Shown: positions 1 to 8,890 of the stretch, piece after piece
How the letters are laid out: every line of letters begins with the position of its first letter
Numbering within the stretch: position 1 is the stretch's first letter
Assembly (NCBI RefSeq): GCF_003935895.2
Contig: NZ_CP054058.1
Location: forward strand, 372,001-436,000
Source of the DNA: Scandinavium goeteborgense
GTDB lineage: Bacteria; Pseudomonadota; Gammaproteobacteria; Enterobacterales; Enterobacteriaceae
Reading direction: 5' to 3'
DNA length: 64,000 bases
Translations under genes and position numbers: made by a program
Notes under the pieces: generated by a model
Database searches by the model: none
Told to the model about the DNA's origin: nothing
What the model saw: the letters and a program-made list of their open reading frames with translations, nothing else

Positions 1-1409
1 TTGACTGGGAATATCCAGATACCGATGCTGAAAAAGAGAGCTTCACAAACCTGGTTCAGTTAGTTCGTGGCAAGCTTGATGACGAGGGTAAGAAAGATGA
101 TAAATACTATTCACTTTCTGCTGCGGTTACCACTAACCACAATAAAATTGAGTTTATCAACCCAGCGGTAACCACCCCGCTGCTTGATACTGTCAATGTG
201 ATGGCGTATGACATTCACGGTGCCTTCGATCCCATTACCGGCCACAACGCGCCTCTGTACGCGAACAGCAAAGATGAAGATCAACTGCTGAACGTTGCAG
301 CGACCATGAAAGAGTATGTTAACACCTGGAACGTGCCAAAATCCAAACTGCTGATGGGCATTCCATACTATGGTCGTGGCTGGGGTAACGTTGAACCCAC
401 TGAAATAGTTAAAGGCCTGCCTGGCCTCTTTGCACCGGGCACTGCAACGGTACATGGCACTTGGGATGATCCGGAGCAGAATACCGGTACCCATCCGTGG
501 TATGTGCTGAAAGAGAAGCTGGCCAGTGGCGATTACGTACGTTACTGGGATAGCGAATCCGGTGTGCCGTACCTGTATGGTCCGCAGAACAAAGAGTTCC
601 TAACCTATGACGATCCGCAGTCTGTGAAAGAAAAAGTAGACTACATCAATCAGCAAGGTTTTGCTGGCGCGATTGTTTGGGATATCAGCGGCGATACGCC
701 AGATCATGAACTGGGGAATATCGTAAAAGAAATCAAAACGACTCCGGCACAAGATCCTGATATGAAAGGGCTATTCATTACTTTGCAAAATGGTGGACGC
801 CGCGTTGTCTTTAATTTGCCTGCAGATAAACTGACCTCAGGACATGCTTATCGTGTCGAGGTTGATGGTAAATATTTATTCTCAACCGAAGGAGTGCAAC
901 CTTATTACGCGTATGCCGGTTATTTGGGCAATGAAGTTTCATTAAACTCTGGTGATGTGAACAGCAAAATCCCTGTCGGTAGCGTTATTACCGCTAAACG
1001 TACAACGCCTGATGCGGCGGTTATTGGGCAAATTACCGTCACTCAGGATATGCTTGATGGTAAAAAATCCGTCATCAATGATGGCTCTGTTAAGTCTCTG
1101 ACTGTACAGAAAATTAACAATGTACCTTATGCTATTGTTGAGTTTGCCAAAGATAAATTACAAAGCAAAGATGGTTCCTCTTATGTCGCTAAAGTAATTG
1201 ACGATGACCAGCAAATAGGCAATACCATTTTCTATTGCGACAATGGTAAATGTAGCTACGCGAATGCTAGCGATCAGGGCGATAACACCATTCTCGTGAA
1301 ATCAGATGAAAAAGCGATCTCTGTTGGTGAGACTATTGTCATTGAGCGTACTTCCCCAAATCCGGCATATGTTGCTGAAGTCGTTGTTACCGCTGACATG
1401 CTGAAATAA
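1..1409 (+). CDS. chiA: Chitinase, GH18 family, 3' part (5' end outside window)
   Basis: The reading frame is open from base 3 and has no start in the window, so this is the C-terminal part of a larger protein. It opens with D-W-E-Y-P, the end of the GH18 motif DxxDxDxE, so codon 9-11 is the probable catalytic Glu. MAYDIHG near 201-221 and the IVWDISGD stretch near 672-695 are further barrel-strand motifs of the family. The glycosidase domain ends near 750. Two related modules of about 100 residues follow (about 763-1062 and 1090-1406), each ending in a similar VG..I..RT.P...V....VT.DML block. GH18 enzymes hydrolyse beta-1,4-GlcNAc bonds in chitin. In E. coli ChiA is exported by the Gsp type II system, whose genes lie just downstream here. 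The role of the C-terminal modules is not known to me. Confidence 0.9.
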   Translation, partial: DWEYPDTDAEKESFTNLVQLVRGKLDDEGKKDDKYYSLSAAVTTNHNKIEFINPAVTTPLLDTVNVMAYDIHGAFDPITGHNAPLYANSKDEDQLLNVAATMKEYVNTWNVPKSKLLMGIPYYGRGWGNVEPTEIVKGLPGLFAPGTATVHGTWDDPEQNTGTHPWYVLKEKLASGDYVRYWDSESGVPYLYGPQNKEFLTYDDPQSVKEKVDYINQQGFAGAIVWDISGDTPDHELGNIVKEIKTTPAQDPDMKGLFITLQNGGRRVVFNLPADKLTSGHAYRVEVDGKYLFSTEGVQPYYAYAGYLGNEVSLNSGDVNSKIPVGSVITAKRTTPDAAVIGQITVTQDMLDGKKSVINDGSVKSLTVQKINNVPYAIVEFAKDKLQSKDGSSYVAKVIDDDQQIGNTIFYCDNGKCSYANASDQGDNTILVKSDEKAISVGETIVIERTSPNPAYVAEVVVTADMLK

Positions 1410-1437
1410 CAGTTCTGAATACAGGCTAAACTTGCCT

Positions 1438-1473
1438 AAAGCGCACCTGAGTAAACGCAGGGGCGCTTTTTTT
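1438..1473 (+). terminator. Rho-independent terminator after chiA
   Basis: AAAGCGC pairs with GCGCTTT, with an inner CCTG/CAGG pairing, followed by a run of T. It lies 28 bases after the chiA stop and separates chiA from bfd. Confidence 0.8.
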
Positions 1474-1517
1474 GTGAAGCATGATTTTGCCGCGGCGGAA
1501 AGCAATGCTATTGAAAC

Positions 1518-1536
1518 CATAACCATTCTCATTTAC
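1518..1536 (+). promoter_or_regulatory. Fur-box-like site upstream of bfd
   Basis: CATAACCATTCTCATTTAC matches the 19-bp Fur consensus at about 12 of 19 positions and lies 31 bases before the bfd start. Iron repression of bfd fits its role in releasing iron from bacterioferritin under starvation. The site was identified by eye. Confidence 0.6.
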
Positions 1537-1566
1537 ACTTTGATCAGAAATTGTACGGGAGTCGAT

Positions 1567-1761
1567 ATGTACGTCTGTCTGTGTAACGGTGTCAGTGATA
1601 AGAAGATTCGCCAGGCTGTGCGCCAGTTCAGTCCTCAGTCTTTTCAACAACTCAGAAAGTTTGTTCCGGTCGGGACGCAGTGTGGGAAATGCATTCGTGC
1701 CGCACGCGAAATAATGCAGGATGAATTAACCCAACTGCCTGAATTTAAAGAGACCGCCTAA
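1567..1761 (+). CDS. bfd: Bacterioferritin-associated ferredoxin
   Basis: A 64-residue protein of the usual length. Four Cys residues, at 4 and 6 (VCLC) and in the pair CGKC near residue 40, are the expected [2Fe-2S] ligands of the BFD-like domain. Bfd binds bacterioferritin and passes electrons to the core haem, reducing stored Fe(III) so that iron is released. The start is the ATG giving MYVCLCNG; the frame is open further upstream, but that stretch covers the chiA terminator and the Fur-like site. bfr follows 75 bases later in the same direction. Confidence 0.96.
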   Translation: MYVCLCNGVSDKKIRQAVRQFSPQSFQQLRKFVPVGTQCGKCIRAAREIMQDELTQLPEFKETA

Positions 1762-1836
1762 GCAGTCCACTTTTCTCGTTCATTTTTCCGCGGGGTCTAC
1801 TACGCTTGTAGGTAGTGGAAGCGGAGGAACAATATA

Positions 1837-2313
1837 ATGAAAGGTGATGTTAAGGTTATAAATTATCTCAATAAATTATTGGGAAATGAGCTTGTCGCAA
1901 TCAACCAGTATTTCTTACATGCCCGCATGTTCAAAAACTGGGGTCTGAAACGTCTTAATGACGTGGAATACCATGAATCTATTGATGAAATGAAACACGC
2001 CGATCTCTATATTGAGCGTATTTTATTTCTCGAAGGGTTACCGAATTTGCAGGATTTGGGCAGGCTGCAGATCGGCGAAGATGTCGAGGAAATGCTGCAA
2101 TCTGACCTCAGGCTGGAACTGGAGGGCGCAAAGGATCTGCGGGAAGCTATTGCCTATGCGGATAGCGTCTTTGATTACGCCAGCCGCGATATGATGATCA
2201 AAATTCTGACTGAAGAAGAGCATCACATTGACTGGCTTGAAACTGAGCTGGAACTCATTCAGAAGCTTGGTATTCAGAATTACCTGCAGGCTCAGATTCG
2301 CGAAGAGGACTAA
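1837..2313 (+). CDS. bfr: Bacterioferritin
   Basis: A 158-residue ferritin-like four-helix protein of standard length that assembles into a 24-subunit cytoplasmic iron store. All expected diiron ferroxidase ligands are present: E18, E51, H54, E94, E127 and H130. Met52, the axial ligand of the intersubunit haem, is also present. GGAGGA before the ATG is a strong ribosome binding site. It is preceded by bfd and faces gspO convergently. Confidence 0.97.
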   Translation: MKGDVKVINYLNKLLGNELVAINQYFLHARMFKNWGLKRLNDVEYHESIDEMKHADLYIERILFLEGLPNLQDLGRLQIGEDVEEMLQSDLRLELEGAKDLREAIAYADSVFDYASRDMMIKILTEEEHHIDWLETELELIQKLGIQNYLQAQIREED

Positions 2314-2334
2314 CCCTTTCTTCGATGTATATTC

Positions 2335-2362
2335 AGAGCGGTAGGCGTACTCTTACCGCTCT
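2335..2362. terminator. Hairpin between convergent bfr and gspO
   Basis: AGAGCGGTA pairs perfectly with TACCGCTCT across a 10-base loop in the 63-base gap between the two stops. There is no clear T run on either side, so a bidirectional terminator role is inferred from position. Confidence 0.5.
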
Positions 2363-2376
2363 GCCTGTCAATATTG

Positions 2377-3147
2377 TCAGCCATTCCAGGTTTGCCACAG
2401 AAAACTCAGCCAGCCCGCTACGCTCAACCACGGGCCGAAAGCGATGTGCGCTTGTTTGTTGCCGTTTAAGGTAAGGCGACCCAAAGTATAAATTAGCGCC
2501 AGCATCGATGACAGTAACAGGATGCCCGGTAACGCCTGCCACCCACACCATGCCCCCAATGCGGCGAGCAATTTGAAATCGCCAAAGCCCATCCCTTCTT
2601 TGCCGGCCAACAGCCGAAACGCCTGATAAACCAGCCACAGCGTCAGATAGCCAGCGATTGCCCCCAGTACGGCATCATGCAGATCGATGCGCATAAAAAA
2701 ACAGTGATAGAGCAAACCCAGCCACAACAGTGGCAATGTCAGTTTGTCGGGCAATAAACAATGCTGTGCGTCGATCTGTGTTAATGCCAGCAGAAACCAA
2801 AACAGCAGGCAGATGGCCACGGTTTCAGGGAGCAGGGGGAAGAGGCTGGTCATTAGCGCAAACACCAGGCCACAAATCCCTTCCGTCAAAGGATAGCGCG
2901 GGGAGATCCGGGCATGGCAATCACGGCAGCGACCTTTCAACCACAGCCAACTGAGAAGCGGAACGTTATCATGGTAACGAATCGGGTGTTGGCACTGGGG
3001 ACAACAAGATCCGGGCCAGGCGATATTGCTGAGCGGCGCGTTCTCGTCTTTGAGACCTCGTGGTACCCGGTAGACCACGACATTCATAAAGCTGCCGGTA
3101 AGCAAACCTAAAATACCCATCAGGATGATTTCAATGGCTTTATCCAT
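2377..3147 (-). CDS. gspO: Type II secretion prepilin peptidase GspO
   Basis: A 256-residue polytopic inner-membrane aspartyl protease. It cleaves the leader of the pseudopilins GspG-K after Gly and N-methylates the new N terminus. The N-terminal cytoplasmic loop carries two CxxC pairs (CPQC and CRDC near residues 50-80), as in zinc-binding bifunctional enzymes. The two catalytic Asp motifs are present: D..HCLLPD near 126-134 and GMGFGD near 190. It is the last gene of the operon and overlaps gspM by 8 bases. Confidence 0.94.
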   Translation of the reverse strand: MDKAIEIILMGILGLLTGSFMNVVVYRVPRGLKDENAPLSNIAWPGSCCPQCQHPIRYHDNVPLLSWLWLKGRCRDCHARISPRYPLTEGICGLVFALMTSLFPLLPETVAICLLFWFLLALTQIDAQHCLLPDKLTLPLLWLGLLYHCFFMRIDLHDAVLGAIAGYLTLWLVYQAFRLLAGKEGMGFGDFKLLAALGAWCGWQALPGILLLSSMLALIYTLGRLTLNGNKQAHIAFGPWLSVAGWLSFLWQTWNG

Positions 3148-3610
3148 TGGCCTTCACCTCGCGCAGCGTGAGCGTTATCACCTTCACACTGTTTTTCCCC
3201 GACGGTTGGGCGGAAAAATCTAAATGAGTGACCTGCAAACCGCTTTGTTGTAACGTCTGAAGCCATGCAAACAGCGTGTTGGCAGGTAATGGCGCAAGAG
3301 AGACGGAGAGTGTCTGAGGACCCGTTTTTTGGCTTTTATACTGGATGCGACTCTGTCTGGCTAAACTCGCCAGCCGTTGCTCCATTGTCACTGTGGTCGG
3401 ATTTACCGGAACAATGCCCTTACGATGAGCGGCGTTGTTCAACCACTCTATCTCTTCTGCGAGCCGTGTGTTCTCATCCGCTAAACGCGCAATACCGTTG
3501 TTCAACGGCGTAACGACGCCATAAATGATACTCGCCATTAAACAGATGCCCGCCAGCAGCAGGATGAATACTCTTTCCCGACGCGTTTTGCCTTGCCACC
3601 AGATGTTCAT
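3140..3610 (-). CDS. gspM: Type II secretion inner-membrane protein GspM
   Basis: A 156-residue bitopic protein: short cytoplasmic N terminus, one membrane segment at about 14-36, a heptad-rich stretch and a small periplasmic ferredoxin-like domain. GspM pairs with GspL in the inner-membrane platform. Sequence conservation in this family is low, so the call rests on topology, length and the gspL-M-O order. Its ATG overlaps the gspL stop (ATGA). Confidence 0.88.
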   Translation of the reverse strand: MNIWWQGKTRRERVFILLLAGICLMASIIYGVVTPLNNGIARLADENTRLAEEIEWLNNAAHRKGIVPVNPTTVTMEQRLASLARQSRIQYKSQKTGPQTLSVSLAPLPANTLFAWLQTLQQSGLQVTHLDFSAQPSGKNSVKVITLTLREVKANG

Positions 3611-4755
3611 GGTTTAACTCCGCTGATTAAGATGGCCAGACCTGCGGTATCAGACGGCTGCACGGAAAAGTTAAAATCGTCATGTGTGCGTTGTATGAAT
3701 TGTGCCATCTGTCCGGGATCCTCAACTTTCAGGGTTAACGTCAGGGCGCGCTTGTCCCTGTCATAAGCGAACTGACGAATCTTCAACTTCGGCAAATCCT
3801 GCAGATTTTGAGCAATCAGTGACAGGCGAGACATGACGTCAGGCCAGGTTTGTGCACTGGCGGACTCGAAGAAGAATTTAAAGTTACTGCTACGCGTGTC
3901 TGCCGGGAAATAGCGGCTCCACAGGGCTTTGCCTTGTGCTTTAAGTTCGGCATTTTGTTGGCTAACCTGCCAGAAAACCAGCCCCTTAATGCTCAACCAG
4001 ACGAAGATCGCCAACACCAATGCGCCGACGGACAGCTTTCTGTAGAACGGTTTAACCTTCACCACCGCCGGGCGCACACGAAATGGGCCGTGGAGCAGGT
4101 TTACTTCTGTGATCGTCATCGGCGGGTGATATCCGCCAGTGTCCCTATCTTGCGCAGGCAAAATTTCGGTTGATGCATGGGCCACGGGCAGGGGAGTAAA
4201 ACTGAGTAATTTTTGTGTTGGGTGGCGCATCAGCAAATGTTCCAGAAGCGCGGTGTTGAGCACTGAAAATTTGTGTTCCGCATAGCGCAGTAGCCAGCGG
4301 TCCTGGTGCTGATGGAGCGTCCAGGCCTGCGGCTGAAAAGGCAGATCATAACCGTCGGGTATGGCCTGTCTGACCGTTACGCCCGCCAGGCTGAGGGTGA
4401 GCAGAATCTCTGTCAGGACAGCTTTACGGATGCCAGCGAGATGTAACCTGTCATCATTGCGTGCGAGAATGCTCCAGTGAAGATCGTCGGGGTTTTCTGT
4501 TACCGTATCTTCAGTCAACCAACCCAGGGTTTGCGTCGTGATGCTGTAATCCTTCACAGGAAGAGTCACTTCACGGAAATAAAAATGCTCTGCACAGAGC
4601 AACAGCAGGGCACTTTCTTTTCCGGGTAAATCGCGCAAGCAGTCGGGCTCAGTCAGATCAGTAAACTGGCGTATGACAGGTTCGCCGTGTTCACTGTGGT
4701 AACAGCATTCAAGTGTGTTTGCAGCAAGGCGCAAAACCAACAAATCCTTTTTCAT
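3607..4755 (-). CDS. gspL: Type II secretion platform protein GspL
   Basis: A 382-residue protein with a cytoplasmic actin-like domain (about 1-235), one membrane segment at about 243-265 (LSVGALVLAIFVWLSI) and a periplasmic ferredoxin-like domain. GspL recruits the ATPase GspE to the membrane and contacts GspM and the major pseudopilin. It overlaps both neighbours by 4 bases, which suggests translational coupling. Confidence 0.92.
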   Translation of the reverse strand: MKKDLLVLRLAANTLECCYHSEHGEPVIRQFTDLTEPDCLRDLPGKESALLLLCAEHFYFREVTLPVKDYSITTQTLGWLTEDTVTENPDDLHWSILARNDDRLHLAGIRKAVLTEILLTLSLAGVTVRQAIPDGYDLPFQPQAWTLHQHQDRWLLRYAEHKFSVLNTALLEHLLMRHPTQKLLSFTPLPVAHASTEILPAQDRDTGGYHPPMTITEVNLLHGPFRVRPAVVKVKPFYRKLSVGALVLAIFVWLSIKGLVFWQVSQQNAELKAQGKALWSRYFPADTRSSNFKFFFESASAQTWPDVMSRLSLIAQNLQDLPKLKIRQFAYDRDKRALTLTLKVEDPGQMAQFIQRTHDDFNFSVQPSDTAGLAILISGVKP

Positions 4756-5756
4756 CGACTTCCCTTTATGTGTTCATAGACGCCGGCGCGTCGAGCCACG
4801 ATGACCACTTTTTTCTCTTTCTCATCGTATTCAAGCTGGCTGGTAAAATACTGCCGCCCGTCATCTTGCTGAACCTCTGTTTCCAGCCTGAAAAAATGGC
4901 TAAAGGTGGTCAGAATGCCTTTGGCAGCGGCAAAATCTTTGTCATGTCCTGGAAAGGTTTTCTCCAGATAGCCCGCCAGCTGAACCGGATTTTGCCAGGT
5001 TTGCGTCGAGCGATTGGCAAACAGTGTTTCGACGTCCTTCACGGAAAGCACGTTGTTAAATATGGCGGCTAGCAGCGATGCATGCCGGGCAGTCAGGGTG
5101 CTGACATTGATTTGCAATTCGGTATTGGGTAACGCGCAAAGAATGGGTGCCAATCGTTGATAGAGTTCAGGGGTCATGCCCTGAATACTGTTGAGTTCAG
5201 ACACACTCACAAAGAGGCTGTTTGCGTTGTCACGTGGGATGTCTTGGGTGCGGTAATACTCACTTTCTGCTCCGGCCCGGCGTGGCAATTCGTCACTGTC
5301 GATAAAGTCCGCAATCGAATCAATAATGGTGTCCGCCTGGGCGCCATCCGTGCCGCTGTTGTCTAAAAGGGCGCGGAAAGTTTTCACGCTATAGGGTTCA
5401 TCATCCAGAGAATCCACCGGCACGGCGGCCAGCACATTGAGATTAAAACAGTTTTGCCCATCTTCAAGATGCCAGTGAAGGCTGCGATCGTCGTTCATCG
5501 CAATCTCATGCGGCTGGGCCCAATACTGATCCGGTGAGGTGTATTTGGCATTGTCTTTCAAGTCCTGCTGTAAAATACGCACCGCCTGTTGTTCGGCAAT
5601 CCCAACGAGTTGATTTTGCGCCAGACGTGAGGTGGTATAACCAGTGCGCTTTAAGTTCACCTGAAAACGTAACGTCATTTCTGTCGCCAGTGCCGCCATG
5701 ATCGCCAGTATCATCAGCACGACCAGCAGTGCCATGCCTTGTTGCCGTTGTTTCAT
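4752..5756 (-). CDS. gspK: Minor pseudopilin GspK
   Basis: A 334-residue protein with the prepilin signature RQQG|MALLVVLMIL at residues 3-17. The Glu normally found at position +5 of pilins is missing, as is typical of GspK. The large globular domain after residue 50 caps the pseudopilus tip with GspI and GspJ. It should be processed by GspO. ATGA overlaps link it to gspJ and gspL. Confidence 0.93.
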   Translation of the reverse strand: MKQRQQGMALLVVLMILAIMAALATEMTLRFQVNLKRTGYTTSRLAQNQLVGIAEQQAVRILQQDLKDNAKYTSPDQYWAQPHEIAMNDDRSLHWHLEDGQNCFNLNVLAAVPVDSLDDEPYSVKTFRALLDNSGTDGAQADTIIDSIADFIDSDELPRRAGAESEYYRTQDIPRDNANSLFVSVSELNSIQGMTPELYQRLAPILCALPNTELQINVSTLTARHASLLAAIFNNVLSVKDVETLFANRSTQTWQNPVQLAGYLEKTFPGHDKDFAAAKGILTTFSHFFRLETEVQQDDGRQYFTSQLEYDEKEKKVVIVARRAGVYEHIKGSR

Positions 5757-6370
5757 TGTATTTTTTCCGGCGTTTCAGAGGTGCTGATCCCTGGCTGGGT
5801 GTCCTGTTCTGGCAAAAGAACCAGCCGCACAATGGGGCCCGGATCGACCAGGTCGAGGGTAAACTCTACCGCCTGTGGCATTGCCGTTGCTGCATCGCTC
5901 TTTTCAAGGAAAGCCCCTTGCGCATAATAGCGCAGGGTAAAACTGTCTACGTTGTCGAGCATGGACATCACGAGCGTCGGTTTCACGGCATCCGGGTATT
6001 GCCAGACCTCACGGTATAAAACGCCGTTTTTCAAATACCAGCGGACCCGCTGAATGGCGGGTGTGCAGCAGGCACTCAGTGCGTCGTCAGCGCGGGCGGT
6101 CGTCAGCATTAAGTGGCTTTGCCCGGCTTCAATCACCTGTTCACTATGCAGCAGTGGGCGCGGCACAAATTGTCGGATGTCTTTTTCGAGCAGATTGACG
6201 GTACGTAATAAGGCGCTGAAACGCTGCTGGTGCTTTTTGGTTGTCTCATTGCTGTTAATCGATGCCGTCAGGAGTTGGCCCGTCATCAGCGTGAGCACTG
6301 CAAACAGTACAATAGCGATCAGGACTTCCAGTAAGGTAAAGCCTGACTGGTATTTACGGCTGCGCGGCAT
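5753..6370 (-). CDS. gspJ: Minor pseudopilin GspJ
   Basis: A 205-residue protein with a clear type IV pilin-like N terminus, QSG|FTLLEVLIAIVLFAVLT, including Phe at +1 and Glu at +5. GspJ forms the tip complex of the pseudopilus with GspI and GspK. The gene overlaps gspI by 17 bases. Confidence 0.93.
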   Translation of the reverse strand: MPRSRKYQSGFTLLEVLIAIVLFAVLTLMTGQLLTASINSNETTKKHQQRFSALLRTVNLLEKDIRQFVPRPLLHSEQVIEAGQSHLMLTTARADDALSACCTPAIQRVRWYLKNGVLYREVWQYPDAVKPTLVMSMLDNVDSFTLRYYAQGAFLEKSDAATAMPQAVEFTLDLVDPGPIVRLVLLPEQDTQPGISTSETPEKIQ

Positions 6371-6728
6371 TTTGTGGCTCCATCACATAGCGTTCGAGCT
6401 GGACTTGTTGCCCGTTTTCCAGCGGGACCTGCACCTGCCAGCGGGTCATGTCTTCTACATCACTTGGCACAATCTCAAGCGTCCATGCCCAGTTGCTGCC
6501 ACCCATTAACATGCTGCCGTGTTGGGTCTTTTTTTCACCGCTGTTCGCCAATGCGAGTGTGGTCAGTACGTTATCTGCCACCCAGCTGGCGAAAACGTTG
6601 TCCCGCATTGCCGTGGTGGCTGAAAGCTGCCCGTTGATACTGGAAATTAACGTCATGCTGACTGCCGCGAAAATCACCATCGCTAAAAGTACTTCCAGGA
6701 TCGTCATACCGCCTTGCTTTGTTTTCAT
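6354..6728 (-). CDS. gspI: Minor pseudopilin GspI
   Basis: A 124-residue pseudopilin with N terminus KQGG|MTILEVLLAMVIFA. Glu is kept at +5, but +1 is Met instead of the usual Phe. Family length is normal (about 120-130). GspI seeds the pseudopilus tip with GspJ and GspK. It overlaps gspH by 4 bases. Confidence 0.92.
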   Translation of the reverse strand: MKTKQGGMTILEVLLAMVIFAAVSMTLISSINGQLSATTAMRDNVFASWVADNVLTTLALANSGEKKTQHGSMLMGGSNWAWTLEIVPSDVEDMTRWQVQVPLENGQQVQLERYVMEPQNAAQP

Positions 6729-7222
6729 CGGCCTTCCCCAGGCGTGAAGTGCAGCGGCAAACCGCCTTGGCTGGTGAGGGTGAAAAGAGTTTTGCCCTTG
6801 TCGCGATCTTCAACCTGTAAGGTGAACGGCGTCACTTCACCATCGGGGGTGATGATGATTTGCGGTTCTCGGCTTGAGCGTTGTTTGAGCGTGGCGGGTA
6901 ACAGCTGAATACGCCATGACTCGTCCCATTCGCCTCGCGTCGGGAGGCGGTACTGGCTATCAGGCTGTTGCCACTTTTTTCCTTCCGACACGACAAACTG
7001 CCAGTCGGCATCCTCTATTTTCAGACCGATAAGCCTGTTTTCCATGGTTGCCCAGTCAGCGGCGTATTCGACTAGCGCGTTGAGCCGCTCACCGGTTTTG
7101 ACGGCTTTACCCTGCGAGCCATTCAGCTGGCCGGTGGTCAACATCACCGCCGACACGCTTAAGGCGATAATCACCAGCACCAGTAACATCTCCAGCAGCG
7201 TAAAACCCTTCGACGCATTCAT
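6725..7222 (-). CDS. gspH: Minor pseudopilin GspH
   Basis: A 165-residue protein with N terminus ASKG|FTLLEMLLVLVIIAL, a standard class III prepilin signal with Phe +1 and Glu +5, followed by a beta-rich globular domain. GspH joins the tip complex to the GspG filament. The gspG stop is 2 bases upstream of its ATG. Confidence 0.93.
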   Translation of the reverse strand: MNASKGFTLLEMLLVLVIIALSVSAVMLTTGQLNGSQGKAVKTGERLNALVEYAADWATMENRLIGLKIEDADWQFVVSEGKKWQQPDSQYRLPTRGEWDESWRIQLLPATLKQRSSREPQIIITPDGEVTPFTLQVEDRDKGKTLFTLTSQGGLPLHFTPGEGR

Positions 7223-7224
7223 GG

Positions 7225-7668
7225 TTACTTTTTCGCTTTATCCAGGTCCCAGTTATTGATGTCATCTGCCGTACCGGCTTCATTGTCATCACCGGCGGAA
7301 ATCAGATCGAAGGCCCCATGCTCACCGGGGCTCACCAGCAAATAGTCATTTCCCCATGGGTCTTGTGGTAAGCGTTTGATATAACCCGATTCGTTGTAAT
7401 TGGCCGGCACCGGATTAGTCGTCGGTTTGCTGACCAGGGAAACCAGGCCCTGACTGGTGGAGGGATATTTATGGTTATCCAGCTTGTACATATCGAGCGC
7501 ATTCTCAAGTGCGACAATATCACTGACCGCTTTCTGTCGATCGGCACGCTCTTTGTTGCCCATCAGGTTGGGCACCACCAGGCTCGCTAACACGCCAAGA
7601 ATGACAATGACCACCATGAGTTCCATCAGGGTAAAACCTTGCTGACGATTGTGTTTATTGAATTCCAT
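7225..7668 (-). CDS. gspG: Major pseudopilin GspG
   Basis: A 147-residue major subunit of the periplasmic pseudopilus. The leader ends RQQG|FTLMELMVVIVILGVLA. The C-terminal part has the acidic loop expected to bind calcium (SAGDDNEAGTADD near 125-137). The length is typical of the family. The gene lies between gspF and gspH, and its product should be present in the highest copy number of the pseudopilins. Confidence 0.95.
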   Translation of the reverse strand: MEFNKHNRQQGFTLMELMVVIVILGVLASLVVPNLMGNKERADRQKAVSDIVALENALDMYKLDNHKYPSTSQGLVSLVSKPTTNPVPANYNESGYIKRLPQDPWGNDYLLVSPGEHGAFDLISAGDDNEAGTADDINNWDLDKAKK

Positions 7669-7678
7669 TTTATGATTC

Positions 7679-8890
7679 CTAACTTATCAAGGAGTTGAGT
7701 TGCAAAATAGGTTGTAAGACCGCCATGATGATGAACAGAACGATGAATGACATCGAGACGACCAGGGCGGGCTCAAAGAGGGCTAATCCCAGGGTGATGC
7801 GGTTCTGCAGTAGGGTTTCTTGCTGATCGGCAGCGCGTTCCATAAGTTCTCCCAACAGTCCGCTTTTCTCACCCGATGCGACCATATACAGCGTCATCGG
7901 CGGGAAAATCTCGCATTTCTCCAGTGCCGTATGAAATCCCGAACCCTGGCGAACGCGGTCTGCGGCGGCCGTCAGTCGCTGGCGGATTTCGCTGTTCGCT
8001 ATCCCTTCCCCGGACAACGTCATGCCTTCCAGCAGCGGTACGCCGCTGGCTTGCAGGATGCTCAGCGTACGCAGATAGCGCGCGCAGTTAATCGCCCGAA
8101 TCAGTCCGCGAAACAGCGGAAAATCGAGCAGTTTCCTGTCCAGTCGATGGCGATTGAGCGGGAGGCGACGCCAGTAGGTAAACCCGGCAATACCTATCAA
8201 TATGAGCACCATCGCCGCGAAACCGTATGCCTGCAACGCATCGCTGATGGCTAGCAAAATGCGTGTTGTTAACGGCAATTGCTGTTTCATATGGACAAAT
8301 TGTTCGACGACCTTCGGCACTACTGCTGTGAGCAAAATCGCCACGACGATGATCGCGACGCTGGTCAACATTGCGGGATACACCAGGGCCTGGATGAGGG
8401 CGCTGCGGGTTTTCTGGCGTATTTCGTTGTAATCAGCCAGTTTTTCCAGGACAAGGCCGAGCTGACCACTCTTCTCCCCGGCTTTAACCAGGGTGCGGTA
8501 AATGCTGTCGAAAACGTGTGGCCACGCGGCGAGGGCATCCGACAGTGGGTGCCCGGAAAGAATATGTTCGCGCAGGCTGGCTAAGATTTTACCCAGGCTG
8601 TTGTTTTTGTTTTGCCTGGCGATCACGTGCAAGGCCTCTTCCAGCGGAAGTGAGGCGTTGGCCAGGGTGGCGAGCTGGCGAGTAAAGAGCGAAAGCTCAT
8701 GACCCTTGAGTTTAAGGTGCGGACGGAAGAGGGCAGATTGGCTGAGCGAGAGTCCTTTTTTCTCATCAATGGCGACAGGAAACAGACCCTGTTCTCGCAG
8801 TGCTTCCCGGGCGGCTTTAAGGCTGCTGGCTTCGAGGGTGCCGTGCTTTTTTGTCCCTTTTGCATCGAGGGCGCGCCACTGATAGATCAT
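7679..8890 (-). CDS. gspF: Type II secretion inner-membrane platform protein GspF
   Basis: A 403-residue polytopic protein with two repeats of the T2SSF domain and three membrane segments (about 170-195, 220-240 and near the C terminus). It is the core membrane protein to which GspE and GspL dock. I chose the ATG at 8890 ([12 protein letters not shown]), because this is the family N terminus and it overlaps the gspE stop as ATGA. The frame stays open upstream inside gspE, but that stretch is not GspF-like. Confidence 0.95.
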   Translation of the reverse strand: MIYQWRALDAKGTKKHGTLEASSLKAAREALREQGLFPVAIDEKKGLSLSQSALFRPHLKLKGHELSLFTRQLATLANASLPLEEALHVIARQNKNNSLGKILASLREHILSGHPLSDALAAWPHVFDSIYRTLVKAGEKSGQLGLVLEKLADYNEIRQKTRSALIQALVYPAMLTSVAIIVVAILLTAVVPKVVEQFVHMKQQLPLTTRILLAISDALQAYGFAAMVLILIGIAGFTYWRRLPLNRHRLDRKLLDFPLFRGLIRAINCARYLRTLSILQASGVPLLEGMTLSGEGIANSEIRQRLTAAADRVRQGSGFHTALEKCEIFPPMTLYMVASGEKSGLLGELMERAADQQETLLQNRITLGLALFEPALVVSMSFIVLFIIMAVLQPILQLNSLIS

